This document shows, one piece after another, positions 1-5,435 of a stretch of 5,794 nucleotides of DNA. The notes beneath the pieces are model-generated. The model worked only from the letters and a program-made list of their open reading frames with translations. It had not been told where the DNA came from and did not search any database. The stretch spans positions 1 to 5,794 of the forward strand of contig JBCBAP010000116.1 in the NCBI GenBank assembly GCA_038532435.1, written 5' to 3'. Source of the stretch: JBCBAP01 sp038532435. GTDB lineage: Bacteria > Pseudomonadota > Alphaproteobacteria > Rhodobacterales > Rhodobacteraceae. Numbering within the stretch: the stretch's first letter is position 1; the number at the start of each line of letters is the position of its first letter. Position numbers and translations under genes: made by a program.

Positions 1-55
1 CACCCTTCCTAGCTTCTCACTCCGAGCAGTTTTGGCCCTGAAGGAGGCTCCGCCC

Positions 56-376
56 ATGGCAACCGTGAAAGTGACCGATGAAACGTTCGAGTCGGACGTC
101 CTGAAATCCGACATTCCCGTCGTCGTGGACTTCTGGGCGGAATGGTGCGGCCCCTGCAAGCAGATCGGCCCCTCCCTTGAGGAGTTGAGCGACGAGTATG
201 ACGGCCGGGTGAAGATTGCCAAGGTGAACGTGGACGAAAACCCCAACGCGCCTGCGCAGCTCGGCGTGCGGGGCATCCCGGCCTTGTTCCTCTTCCAGGA
301 CGGTGCTGTGGTGTCCAACAAGACCGGAGCGGCACCGAAGGCCGCCTTGCAGGGCTGGATCGAAGAAAACCTCTGA
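56..376 (+). CDS. trxA: Thioredoxin 1 (TrxA)
   Basis: Cytoplasmic dithiol-disulfide oxidoreductase of 106 residues, the usual single-domain length. By family knowledge it reduces protein disulfides and is recycled by thioredoxin reductase with NADPH. The sequence shows the active site WCGPC at residues 30-34 (Cys31 and Cys34), the buried acid Asp25 in VVVDFWAEWC, and the cis-proline Pro75 in GVRGIPALFLF. There is no signal peptide, so it is a cytoplasmic form and not a periplasmic DsbE/TlpA type. The ATG at 56 is chosen because AGGAGG at 42-47 lies 8 nt upstream and the family begins at this point; an in-frame TTG at 32 would add eight residues and lies upstream of that site. No promoter is visible in the 55 bases before the gene, so it may be read from upstream. 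A TAG at 10-12 could end an upstream gene, but too little remains to tell. An intrinsic terminator follows at 399-430. Confidence 0.97.
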   Translation: MATVKVTDETFESDVLKSDIPVVVDFWAEWCGPCKQIGPSLEELSDEYDGRVKIAKVNVDENPNAPAQLGVRGIPALFLFQDGAVVSNKTGAAPKAALQGWIEENL

Positions 377-398
377 TCCTCCGACAGTCAATCGGATG

Positions 399-430
399 AA
401 GCCCGGGCCAACTGCCCGGGCTTTTTGTTT
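399..430 (+). terminator. Intrinsic terminator of trxA
   Basis: A perfect 10-bp stem, AAGCCCGGGC (399-408) with GCCCGGGCTT (414-423), encloses the loop CAACT and runs into a T-rich tract (TTTTTGTTT, 422-430). It begins 22 nt after the trxA stop codon. This is a textbook Rho-independent terminator for plus-strand transcription. Read from the other strand the stem is not followed by a comparable T-run, so it should act mainly on trxA. Confidence 0.93.
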
Positions 431-702
431 GCGAGGCTCAATTTATACCGCAACGGCCCGAGGCTATGCCGACGGGTGCTGCAATACGCAATGGAAAACA
501 GCCTCGGCCCCACCTTTGGGTGCATCGACCCGAACATCCTTGCCGACCGGGTGAGGATGTCGCGAAGGTGTGATGGTGTGGAGCTGATCCGTCGAAGGTT
601 CTGTCCCGAGAGACTTAGACGCCGGTCAAATCGATCCGGCTCTGGGGTGCGCTCAGACTGCCGACAGCCGCACTGGTATGCGTCGCCGGGCTGATGAAGG
701 CG
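431..702. other. Non-coding stretch between trxA terminator and folC end
   Basis: About 270 bases hold no credible gene: the frames open here are short, Arg-rich, without a good ribosome site and resemble no family I know. Three weak inverted repeats are visible: CCGAGGCT (458-465) with AGCCTCGG (500-507); ACATCCT (534-540) with AGGATGT (554-560); and AGA-C-GCCGG (617-625) with CCGGCTCT (636-643), the last with one bulged base. None is followed by a T-run on either strand, so no intrinsic terminator for folC is seen. The most AT-rich patch, AATTTATA around 440-447, could be a -10 element on either strand, but I find no well-spaced -35 box. The stretch could hide a small RNA or simply be spacer. 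Confidence 0.6.
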
Positions 703-1977
703 TCACTCGTGGGTCTTCAAGATATCGCCAGCGAGATAAAGCGCTCCGCAGATGAGGATGCGGGCCGTGGGCGTCTTCCGGACGATGCGTTCGACTGTAG
801 CGTCCATGTCGTCGGTCGTGGTGGCGTCGATGCCGAGTGCTGATGCCGTTTCCGCGATCTCCATCGCCGGTGTCATTTGCGTCGTGCCGCCGATGGCGAC
901 CGCGTGCAGGCTCTCCAACCGCGGGGCGAGGGGCGTGAGGAAGCCTTCGGCATCCTTGCTGCGGACCATGCCGCAGATCGCATGAAGCGGGCGTGGAGTG
1001 AGCCGCCCGAGCGCCTCCGCCAGGGCGGAACCGGCCGCCGGATTGTGCCCCCCGTCGAGCCAGACCTCCGCCGCGGGGCCCGCTGCGTCAACGAGCGGAC
1101 CGCTGCGCAGCCGCTGCATGCGGGCAGGCCAGATGGCCTGCGTCACCGCCGCCTCGCACATCTCATCGCTCAGCCGCAGGTGGCGAAGTGTGGCGAGCAC
1201 CGTGCCCGCATTCTCCACCTGATGCGCGCCGATGAGACGGGGCAGCGGCAGGTCAAGTAGACCCTCGTTGTCCTGAAACACGAGCCGCCCGTGCTGCTCA
1301 TACACGTCCCAGTCCCGACCCGCGACGATGAGCGGTGCGCCGACTGTGTCGGCCTGGCGTTCGATGACGTCGAGCGCTGCGCCATCCTGCCGGGCGATGA
1401 TTGCGGGGATGCCCGGCTTGAGGATCCCCGCCTTTTCGAATGCGATCTCCTCCAGCGTCTCTCCCAGAAACGCCTGATGATCTATCGAGACCGGTGTGAT
1501 GACAGAGATTTCCGGTGTGATCACGTTGGTCGCATCGAGGCGGCCGCCCAGGCCGACCTCGAGCAGCGTCCAGTCCGCCTGCGTCCGGGAAAACGCAAGG
1601 AACGCGGCGGCTGTCGTGATCTCGAAATAGGTGATCTCCGTCCCGCCGTTCGCTGCCTCGCATTCGGCGAGAACCTCCTGCAGGGCTTCTTCATTGATGA
1701 GCCCGCCGGGAAGGCGGATGCGCTCATGAAACCGGGCGAGATGGGGGGAGGTGTAGGCGCATACGGAGGCACCGGACGCCTCCAGCCCCGCGCGCAGCAT
1801 CGCTAGCGTGGAACCCTTGCCGTTCGTGCCGGCGATATGGATCACCGGGGCAATCTTCGACTGCGGATCGTCGAGCGCGGCGAGGATGCGCCACATGCGG
1901 TCGAGCGTGAGGTCGATGACTTTCGGATGGAGAGACATCATCCGGTCGAGGATGATGTCGGAGGTCTGCGCGGTCAT
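703..1977 (-). CDS. folC: Bifunctional folylpolyglutamate synthase / dihydrofolate synthase (FolC)
   Basis: Cytoplasmic Mur-ligase-family enzyme of 424 residues, the normal size. By family knowledge it joins L-glutamate to dihydropteroate and then adds further glutamates to reduced folates, using ATP. Visible motifs in order: P-loop GTNGKGS at residues 50-56 within HIAGTNGKGST; TSPHL at 76-80 followed by ERI at 85-87; TYFEITTAAAF at 116-126; EVGLGGRLDATN at 140-151; IDHQAFLG from 165, with His167; FEKAGILKPG with Lys182, the candidate carbamylated lysine; GAHQVENAGT at 250-259; WPARMQRL at 283-290; and DGGHNP at 308-313 in the C-terminal ligase domain. Nothing is missing or frameshifted. The ATG overlaps the accD stop as ATGA (1974-1977), and GGAGG lies 13 nt upstream (1991-1995), slightly far, so translational coupling to accD is likely. 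No intrinsic terminator follows. Whether both activities are present cannot be read directly; the single folC copy is inferred to carry both. Confidence 0.96.
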   Translation of the reverse strand: MTAQTSDIILDRMMSLHPKVIDLTLDRMWRILAALDDPQSKIAPVIHIAGTNGKGSTLAMLRAGLEASGASVCAYTSPHLARFHERIRLPGGLINEEALQEVLAECEAANGGTEITYFEITTAAAFLAFSRTQADWTLLEVGLGGRLDATNVITPEISVITPVSIDHQAFLGETLEEIAFEKAGILKPGIPAIIARQDGAALDVIERQADTVGAPLIVAGRDWDVYEQHGRLVFQDNEGLLDLPLPRLIGAHQVENAGTVLATLRHLRLSDEMCEAAVTQAIWPARMQRLRSGPLVDAAGPAAEVWLDGGHNPAAGSALAEALGRLTPRPLHAICGMVRSKDAEGFLTPLAPRLESLHAVAIGGTTQMTPAMEIAETASALGIDATTTDDMDATVERIVRKTPTARILICGALYLAGDILKTHE

Positions 1978-2924
1978 TCGGCCCGGCTGGCCTCCGCGGT
2001 CTGAGCCTTTGCCGGGGCTGCTTGTGCCGCCTGCGCACCCTCGTCCGGTGCGGGCAGGTCGCCATGGCTGCGCGGGGGAAGGTCCATCATCAGCCGGACA
2101 AGCGTCGCAAGTTCGTCCCGCATCTCCTTGCGGTGCACGACGCGGTCTATCATGCCGTGGTCGAGCAGGTACTCGGCCCGCTGAAAGCCTTCGGGCAGCT
2201 TTTCCCGGATGGTCTGTTCGATCACCCGGGGACCGGCGAAGCAGATGAGCGCGTTCGGCTCCGCGATCTGCACGTCGCCGAGCATGGCGTAGCTCGCGGT
2301 CACACCGCCAGTGGTCGCGTTGGTCAAAAGGACGATGTAGGGCAGGCCCGCTTCCTTCAGCATCTGCACAGCGACCGTGGTGCGCGGCATCTGCATCAGG
2401 CTGAGGATCCCCTCCTGCATCCGCGCACCCCCTGCGGCGGCAACGAGGATGAGGGGTGCACGCATCTCCACCGCGCGCTGGGCTGCGGCGATGATCGCGT
2501 TGCCCACATACATTCCCATGGAGCCTGCCATGAACGTGTAGTTCTGACAGGCGACGATCGTGCGAACACCGCCCAGCTTGCCCTCGGCGACCAGCATCGC
2601 TTCATGTTCGCTGGTGGTCTTGCGCGCGTCACGCATCCGGTCCGGGTACCGCTTTTGATCCTTGAACTGAAGCGGATCGGCGATGGGATCGGGCACGGAC
2701 ACTTCCGTGAACACGCCGCCATCATAAAGGGCGATCAGCCTGTCTCGCGGCGTGATCGTCATGTGATGGTTGCAGTTGGGGCAGGTGTTGAGCGCGTCGC
2801 TCAGTTCCCTGTGGAACAGCATGGTTCCGCAGCTGTCGCACTTGGTCCACAGGTTTTCCGGCACATCGCGCCGGGAAAACAGCGTGTTGATCATCGGACG
2901 GGTGAAGTCTGTAATCCAGCTCAT
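1974..2924 (-). CDS. accD: Acetyl-CoA carboxylase carboxyltransferase subunit beta (AccD)
   Basis: Beta subunit of the carboxyltransferase half of acetyl-CoA carboxylase. With AccA it moves the carboxyl group from biotinylated AccB to acetyl-CoA, giving malonyl-CoA for fatty acid synthesis. The product has 316 residues. Its N-terminal zinc ribbon is complete (Cys29, Cys32, Cys48, Cys51), followed by the crotonase-like carboxyltransferase fold with GSMGMYVGN from 134, GGARMQEG at 165-172, TTGGVTAS at 204-211 and CFAGPRVIEQT in the oxyanion/biotin region. Residues from about 292 form an Ala-rich, probably disordered tail. The ATG at 2924 is chosen because the protein then begins MSWI, as in E. 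coli AccD, with the first zinc cysteine two residues later than there, and GAGGGG lies 12 nt upstream. An in-frame ATG at 2948 would add eight residues, but it sits almost on the predicted transcript start and has a weaker ribosome site. It is the first gene of an accD-folC operon. Confidence 0.96.
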   Translation of the reverse strand: MSWITDFTRPMINTLFSRRDVPENLWTKCDSCGTMLFHRELSDALNTCPNCNHHMTITPRDRLIALYDGGVFTEVSVPDPIADPLQFKDQKRYPDRMRDARKTTSEHEAMLVAEGKLGGVRTIVACQNYTFMAGSMGMYVGNAIIAAAQRAVEMRAPLILVAAAGGARMQEGILSLMQMPRTTVAVQMLKEAGLPYIVLLTNATTGGVTASYAMLGDVQIAEPNALICFAGPRVIEQTIREKLPEGFQRAEYLLDHGMIDRVVHRKEMRDELATLVRLMMDLPPRSHGDLPAPDEGAQAAQAAPAKAQTAEASRAE

Positions 2925-2959
2925 GCGTGCAGGCTGCCCCTCTGCCATCGTTTGACCCC

Positions 2960-2987
2960 AGATAAAGCGCGGTGAGGATGATTGCAA
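2960..2987 (-). promoter_or_regulatory. Candidate sigma-70 promoter for accD-folC
   Basis: Read on the minus strand, TTGCAA (2982-2987) as -35 and TTATCT (2960-2965) as -10 are separated by 16 bases. Transcription would begin near 2953, about 28 nt upstream of the preferred accD ATG at 2924 and only about 5 nt before the alternative ATG at 2948. Both hexamers match the consensus only in part, so this is a prediction from spacing and position. Confidence 0.4.
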
Positions 2988-3010
2988 CGGCGCGCGGTGC
3001 TGCCTAGGTT
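2982..3010 (+). promoter_or_regulatory. Candidate promoter for the class IV aminotransferase gene
   Basis: TTGCAA (2982-2987) as -35 and TAGGTT (3005-3010) as -10 are separated by 17 bases, which would start transcription near 3017, about 24 nt before the ATG at 3041. The -10 matches TATAAT at only three positions. TTGCAA is its own reverse complement and is also the best -35 candidate for the divergent accD promoter. TTGACC at 2952-2957 is an alternative -35, but I see no good -10 at a normal distance from it. Confidence 0.28.
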
Positions 3011-3040
3011 GGCCTCCACCTGAAGGCGCGAGGGTACGGC

Positions 3041-3898
3041 ATGGCATTCGGAACACGGATCGAAACCTGGTATGAGGGGGCCTGGCACGCGGGTAACCTG
3101 CCGATCCTGGGTGCGGCGGACCACGGAACGTGGCTCGGCACGCTCGTCTTTGACGGCGCACGCACGTTCGAGGGCGTCACCCCCGACCTCGATCTGCATT
3201 GCATCCGGCTGATACGCTCCGCCAACGCCATGGGCCTTGCCCCGCAGGAAACGGCGGAGGAGGTAGAGGCGATCGCGCGGGAGGGGATTGCGAGATTCGA
3301 TGGCGAAGATCTCTACATCCGCCCGATGATGTGGTCACGGGAGGGAGCTCCGGGCATGATTGCGCCGGACGCGGAAAGCTGCACGTTCGCCCTCTGTATC
3401 GAGGCGCTGCCGATGCCCCCCGCCAACGGCCTGGCGCTGACCGTGTCGAGTTTCCGCCGCCCGCGGCCCGACATGGCGCTGACGGAGGCGAAGGCCGCCT
3501 GCCTTTACCCCAACAACGGACGCATGATCGCGGAGGCGCGGCGCATGGGGTTTGACAACGCGCTGAGCCTCGATGCGGAGGGGTTCGTGGCGGAGACCGC
3601 ATCGACCAACGCCTTCCTCGTACGCGACGGTCACGTGTGCACGCCCCGGCCGAACGGCACCTTCCTCAACGGGATCACCCGGCAGCGGGTGATGGCTCTC
3701 CTCGGCGATGTCGGGCATCCGGTGGAGGAGGCGAGCCTGACGGTCGATGATTTCCGGGCGGCAGATGAGATCTTCCTCACCGGCAACGCCTCCAAGATCA
3801 CGCCGGTCACCCGGTTCGAGGAGCGGGACCTGCAGCCCGGGCCGGTGACCGCGCAGGCCCGCGCGCTCTACTGGGACTATGCTCACGGACGGTTGTGA
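3041..3898 (+). CDS. PLP-dependent class IV aminotransferase, branched-chain aminotransferase-like
   Basis: A 285-residue fold-type IV pyridoxal-phosphate enzyme, the superfamily of IlvE, D-amino-acid transaminase and aminodeoxychorismate lyase. Visible signatures: AADHGTWLG and FDGARTFEG in the small domain (residues 25-45); YIRPMMW at 92-98, matching the YIRP segment of IlvE; Lys151 in LTEAKAACLYPNN as the likely Schiff-base lysine; Glu185 in VAETASTNAFLV, the residue expected to pair with the pyridine nitrogen; LNGITR at 209-214 for phosphate binding; and SKITPVTRF near the C-terminus. The lysine region reads KAACLYPNN instead of the IlvE-like KAGGNYLSS, so leucine/isoleucine/valine specificity is not assured. 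It resembles proteins in Rhodobacteraceae that I recall being named branched-chain aminotransferase. The ATG at 3041 has GAGGG (3030-3034) 6 nt upstream. The gene diverges from accD and may be cotranscribed with the downstream oxidoreductase. Superfamily is certain; substrate is not. Confidence 0.9.
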   Translation: MAFGTRIETWYEGAWHAGNLPILGAADHGTWLGTLVFDGARTFEGVTPDLDLHCIRLIRSANAMGLAPQETAEEVEAIAREGIARFDGEDLYIRPMMWSREGAPGMIAPDAESCTFALCIEALPMPPANGLALTVSSFRRPRPDMALTEAKAACLYPNNGRMIAEARRMGFDNALSLDAEGFVAETASTNAFLVRDGHVCTPRPNGTFLNGITRQRVMALLGDVGHPVEEASLTVDDFRAADEIFLTGNASKITPVTRFEERDLQPGPVTAQARALYWDYAHGRL

Positions 3899-3911
3899 CC
3901 CAGCCGTTGGG

Positions 3912-3936
3912 GTCCGGGCAACCATGCCGGTCGGAC
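3912..3936 (+). other. Imperfect stem-loop between aminotransferase and quinone oxidoreductase
   Basis: GTCCG-GGCA (3912-3920) can pair with TGCC-GGT-CGGAC (3925-3936), giving 4 plus 5 base pairs around the loop ACCA with a three-base bulge. It lies 13 nt after the aminotransferase stop. No T-run follows, so it is not a canonical terminator; it could be an intercistronic structure or chance in GC-rich DNA. I see no clear promoter for the downstream gene in this 81-bp gap. Confidence 0.3.
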
Positions 3937-3967
3937 ATGCCAGAACACTACCGCTCCAGACGGATTG

Positions 3968-3973
3968 AGGGAG
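3968..3973 (+). promoter_or_regulatory. Ribosome binding site deciding a TTG start
   Basis: AGGGAG lies 6 nt before the TTG at 3980. The earlier in-frame TTG at 3965 lies just upstream of this site, and the ATG at 3998 has no purine-rich tract at a suitable distance. The site therefore favours TTG 3980 as the start of the quinone oxidoreductase. Confidence 0.65.
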
Positions 3974-3979
3974 AGACCA

Positions 3980-4975
3980 TTGACTTTGCCTGACACCATG
4001 CGCGCCGTTGAGATCGCGAGCCCCGGTGGGCCGGAGGTGCTGACCCCGGTCACCCGGCCGGTCCCGCAGCCTGAGGCCGGGGAGATCCTGATCAAGGTCG
4101 CGGCGGCGGGCGTGAACCGTCCGGACGCGCTGCAACGGGCCGGTGCCTACGATCCGCCGCCCGGCGCCTCCGATCTGCCCGGACTGGAGGCTGCGGGGAC
4201 TGTCGTGGCGGTCGGCCCCGGCGTCTCCCGTTGGGCCATCGGGGACGCTGTGACCGCGCTCCTGCCCGGAGGTGGCTATGCGGAATATGTCACGACGCCC
4301 GCCGATCATGCGCTGCCGGTGCCCGAGGGCATGGGCATGGCCGAGGCGGCGGCGCTGTGCGAGACCTTCTTTACGGTCTGGACCAACGTGTTCGAGCGCG
4401 GCGGGCTGACAGCAGGCGAGAGCCTGCTGGTCCATGGTGGTTCGTCCGGCATCGGGACAACGGCGATCCAGCTCGGCAGGATTTTCGGCGCGCGGGTGTT
4501 CGTAACCGCCGGATCGGCGGAGAAATGTGCTGCCTGCGAAGCGCTCGGCGCCGAGGCGGCAATCAACTACCGCGAGGCGGATTTCGTGAGCGAGATAGGT
4601 ACGCTCACCAGCGGCCGGGGCGTCGATGTCATTCTCGACATGGTCGGCGGCAGCTACCTGCCGCGGGATGTGAAGGCGCTCGCCCCCGACGGGCGGCTGG
4701 TGATGATCGCGTTCCTCGGGGGGGCGAAGGCGGAGCTGAACTTCGCCCAGGTGATGGTCAAGCGCCTCACCCTCACCGGGTCCACCCTGCGGCCCCAGTC
4801 GATCGGGGCGAAGGCGCGGATCGCCCGGGCGCTCGAGGCGCAGGTGTGGCCCCATCTGAACACCGGCCGTCTCGCACCGGTCATGGATTCGACCTTTCCA
4901 CTTGAGGAGGCGGCCGCCGCGCACACGCGGATGGAAAGCTCCGGCCATATCGGCAAGATCGTCCTGACGGTCTGA
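3980..4975 (+). CDS. NAD(P)H quinone oxidoreductase, PIG3-like zinc-free MDR family
   Basis: A 331-residue medium-chain dehydrogenase/reductase of the quinone oxidoreductase type, closest to the PIG3 (TIGR02824-like) branch. Such enzymes reduce quinones or other electrophilic carbonyls with NADPH in the cytoplasm. From the TTG start, visible motifs are AGVNRPDALQRAGAY at residues 43-57, LPGLEAAGTV at 66-75, GDAVTALLPGGGYAEY around 88-103, the Rossmann nucleotide-binding segment HGGSSGIGT at 152-160, TAGSAEKC at 176-183 where NADPH-specific members carry basic or small residues, and GVDVILDMVGG at 214-224. The cysteine-rich lobe and zinc ligands of alcohol dehydrogenases are absent, as expected. 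The C-terminal SSGHIGKIVL is typical. TTG 3980 is preferred for its ribosome site and because the family then reads MTLPDTMRAVEI; ATG 3998 would remove six residues. It lies 81 bp after the aminotransferase on the same strand, but no shared pathway is evident. The physiological substrate is unknown. Confidence 0.92.
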   Translation: MTLPDTMRAVEIASPGGPEVLTPVTRPVPQPEAGEILIKVAAAGVNRPDALQRAGAYDPPPGASDLPGLEAAGTVVAVGPGVSRWAIGDAVTALLPGGGYAEYVTTPADHALPVPEGMGMAEAAALCETFFTVWTNVFERGGLTAGESLLVHGGSSGIGTTAIQLGRIFGARVFVTAGSAEKCAACEALGAEAAINYREADFVSEIGTLTSGRGVDVILDMVGGSYLPRDVKALAPDGRLVMIAFLGGAKAELNFAQVMVKRLTLTGSTLRPQSIGAKARIARALEAQVWPHLNTGRLAPVMDSTFPLEEAAAAHTRMESSGHIGKIVLTV

Positions 4976-4993
4976 ACACCTTGCGGGGGCAGG

Positions 4994-5026
4994 CGCCTCC
5001 GGCGGGGATATTTGGGGCCAGAAGAA
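4994..5026. repeat. GC-rich intergenic element in a convergent gap (probable dispersed repeat)
   Basis: The segment contains CGCC-TCC-GGCG (4994-5004), a short stem with a three-base loop, then GGGATATTT (5005-5013) and GGGGCCAGAAGAA (5014-5026). I recognise the string CCTCCGGCGGGGATATTT followed by a purine-rich CAGAAGAA-like tail as one that recurs beside gene ends in Rhodobacteraceae. That is memory, not a computed result, and only one copy lies in this window. It fills most of the 67-bp gap between two converging genes, where a terminator for one or both would be expected. The ATATTT after the GC stem could serve as a weak U-rich tract on the plus strand. Confidence 0.5.
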
Positions 5027-5042
5027 GGAGCGGGTGCGTCGG

Positions 5043-5435
5043 TCAGGGGGCGTCGGGCCTGGGAATGTCCGTGATCCACTCCGCCCTCCATGCAGGGCGG
5101 GGCATGGGATCGGGCCAGTACTCGGTCTGCCGCGTGATGAGCCCGTTTTCGACCGTGGAAAAGGTCAGTGCCGTGGCCTCGATGGTGCCATCTGTGACGT
5201 GCACATCCGTCGACGCGTGGTGGGCACCGCCGGAAACATGGCGGATCGTGAAGCGCCAGGGGCCGTTGGCGGGGTAGTTTGCCTGGATCGCGATGAAGTT
5301 CGCCCGGCCCACGATCCGCTCGCCGGACTGGGGCCAGTCGCAGACATACTCCTCCGCGAAAAAGGCGGCAGCCGCCTCCCAATCATTGGTGCTCATCATC
5401 TGCCAGAAGCGCAGGACGGTTTCGCGCGGGGTCAT
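5043..5435 (-). CDS. Nuclear transport factor 2-like / SnoaL-like domain protein
   Basis: A 130-residue protein that I place in the NTF2-like (SnoaL-type) cone-fold superfamily by its layout: an N-terminal helix RETVLRFWQMMSTNDWEAAAAFF (residues 4-26), an acidic aromatic strand EEYVCDWPQSGERIVGRANF (29-47), then beta strands with FTIRHVSGGAHHASTDVHV (62-80), ending in TEYWPDPMPRPAWRAEW (104-120), a segment common in SnoaL-like proteins. Members include ketosteroid-isomerase-like enzymes and many of unknown role; no catalytic residues can be assigned here. There is no signal peptide or membrane segment, so it is probably cytoplasmic. The ATG at 5435 is chosen because it overlaps the RNase T2 stop as ATGA (5432-5435); an upstream in-frame TTG at 5468 would give a Pro/Ala-rich extension. 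No clear ribosome site precedes the ATG, which suggests translation coupled to the RNase gene. Function unknown. Confidence 0.85.
   Translation of the reverse strand: MTPRETVLRFWQMMSTNDWEAAAAFFAEEYVCDWPQSGERIVGRANFIAIQANYPANGPWRFTIRHVSGGAHHASTDVHVTDGTIEATALTFSTVENGLITRQTEYWPDPMPRPAWRAEWITDIPRPDAP

Noticed and set aside
1..55. Tail of an upstream gene such as addA
   Set aside because: A TAG at 10-12 exists in one frame, but three codons are too few to identify any gene.
617..643. Stem with one bulge as a folC terminator
   Set aside because: It lies about 60 nt after the folC stop, but no T-run follows on the minus strand, so the sequence alone does not support intrinsic termination.
425..694. 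An 89-codon plus-strand frame in the intergenic region
   Set aside because: It starts inside the terminator T-run, has no ribosome site, is Arg-rich and matches no family I recognise.
2022..2975. A 317-codon plus-strand open frame opposite accD
   Set aside because: It mirrors accD almost end to end, is rich in His, Arg and Gly, and shows no recognisable domain. AccD on the other strand has all family motifs.
2925..3161. N-terminal extension of AccD by up to 79 residues
   Set aside because: The added sequence is Arg/Pro-rich, overlaps the divergent promoter region and the start of the aminotransferase gene, and the AccD family begins at the MSWI segment.
3335..4948. A 537-codon minus-strand open frame opposite the aminotransferase and quinone oxidoreductase genes
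   Set aside because: It lies opposite two well-supported genes, has no family motifs, and is rich in Arg, Gly and Pro as expected for an antisense frame of high-GC coding DNA.
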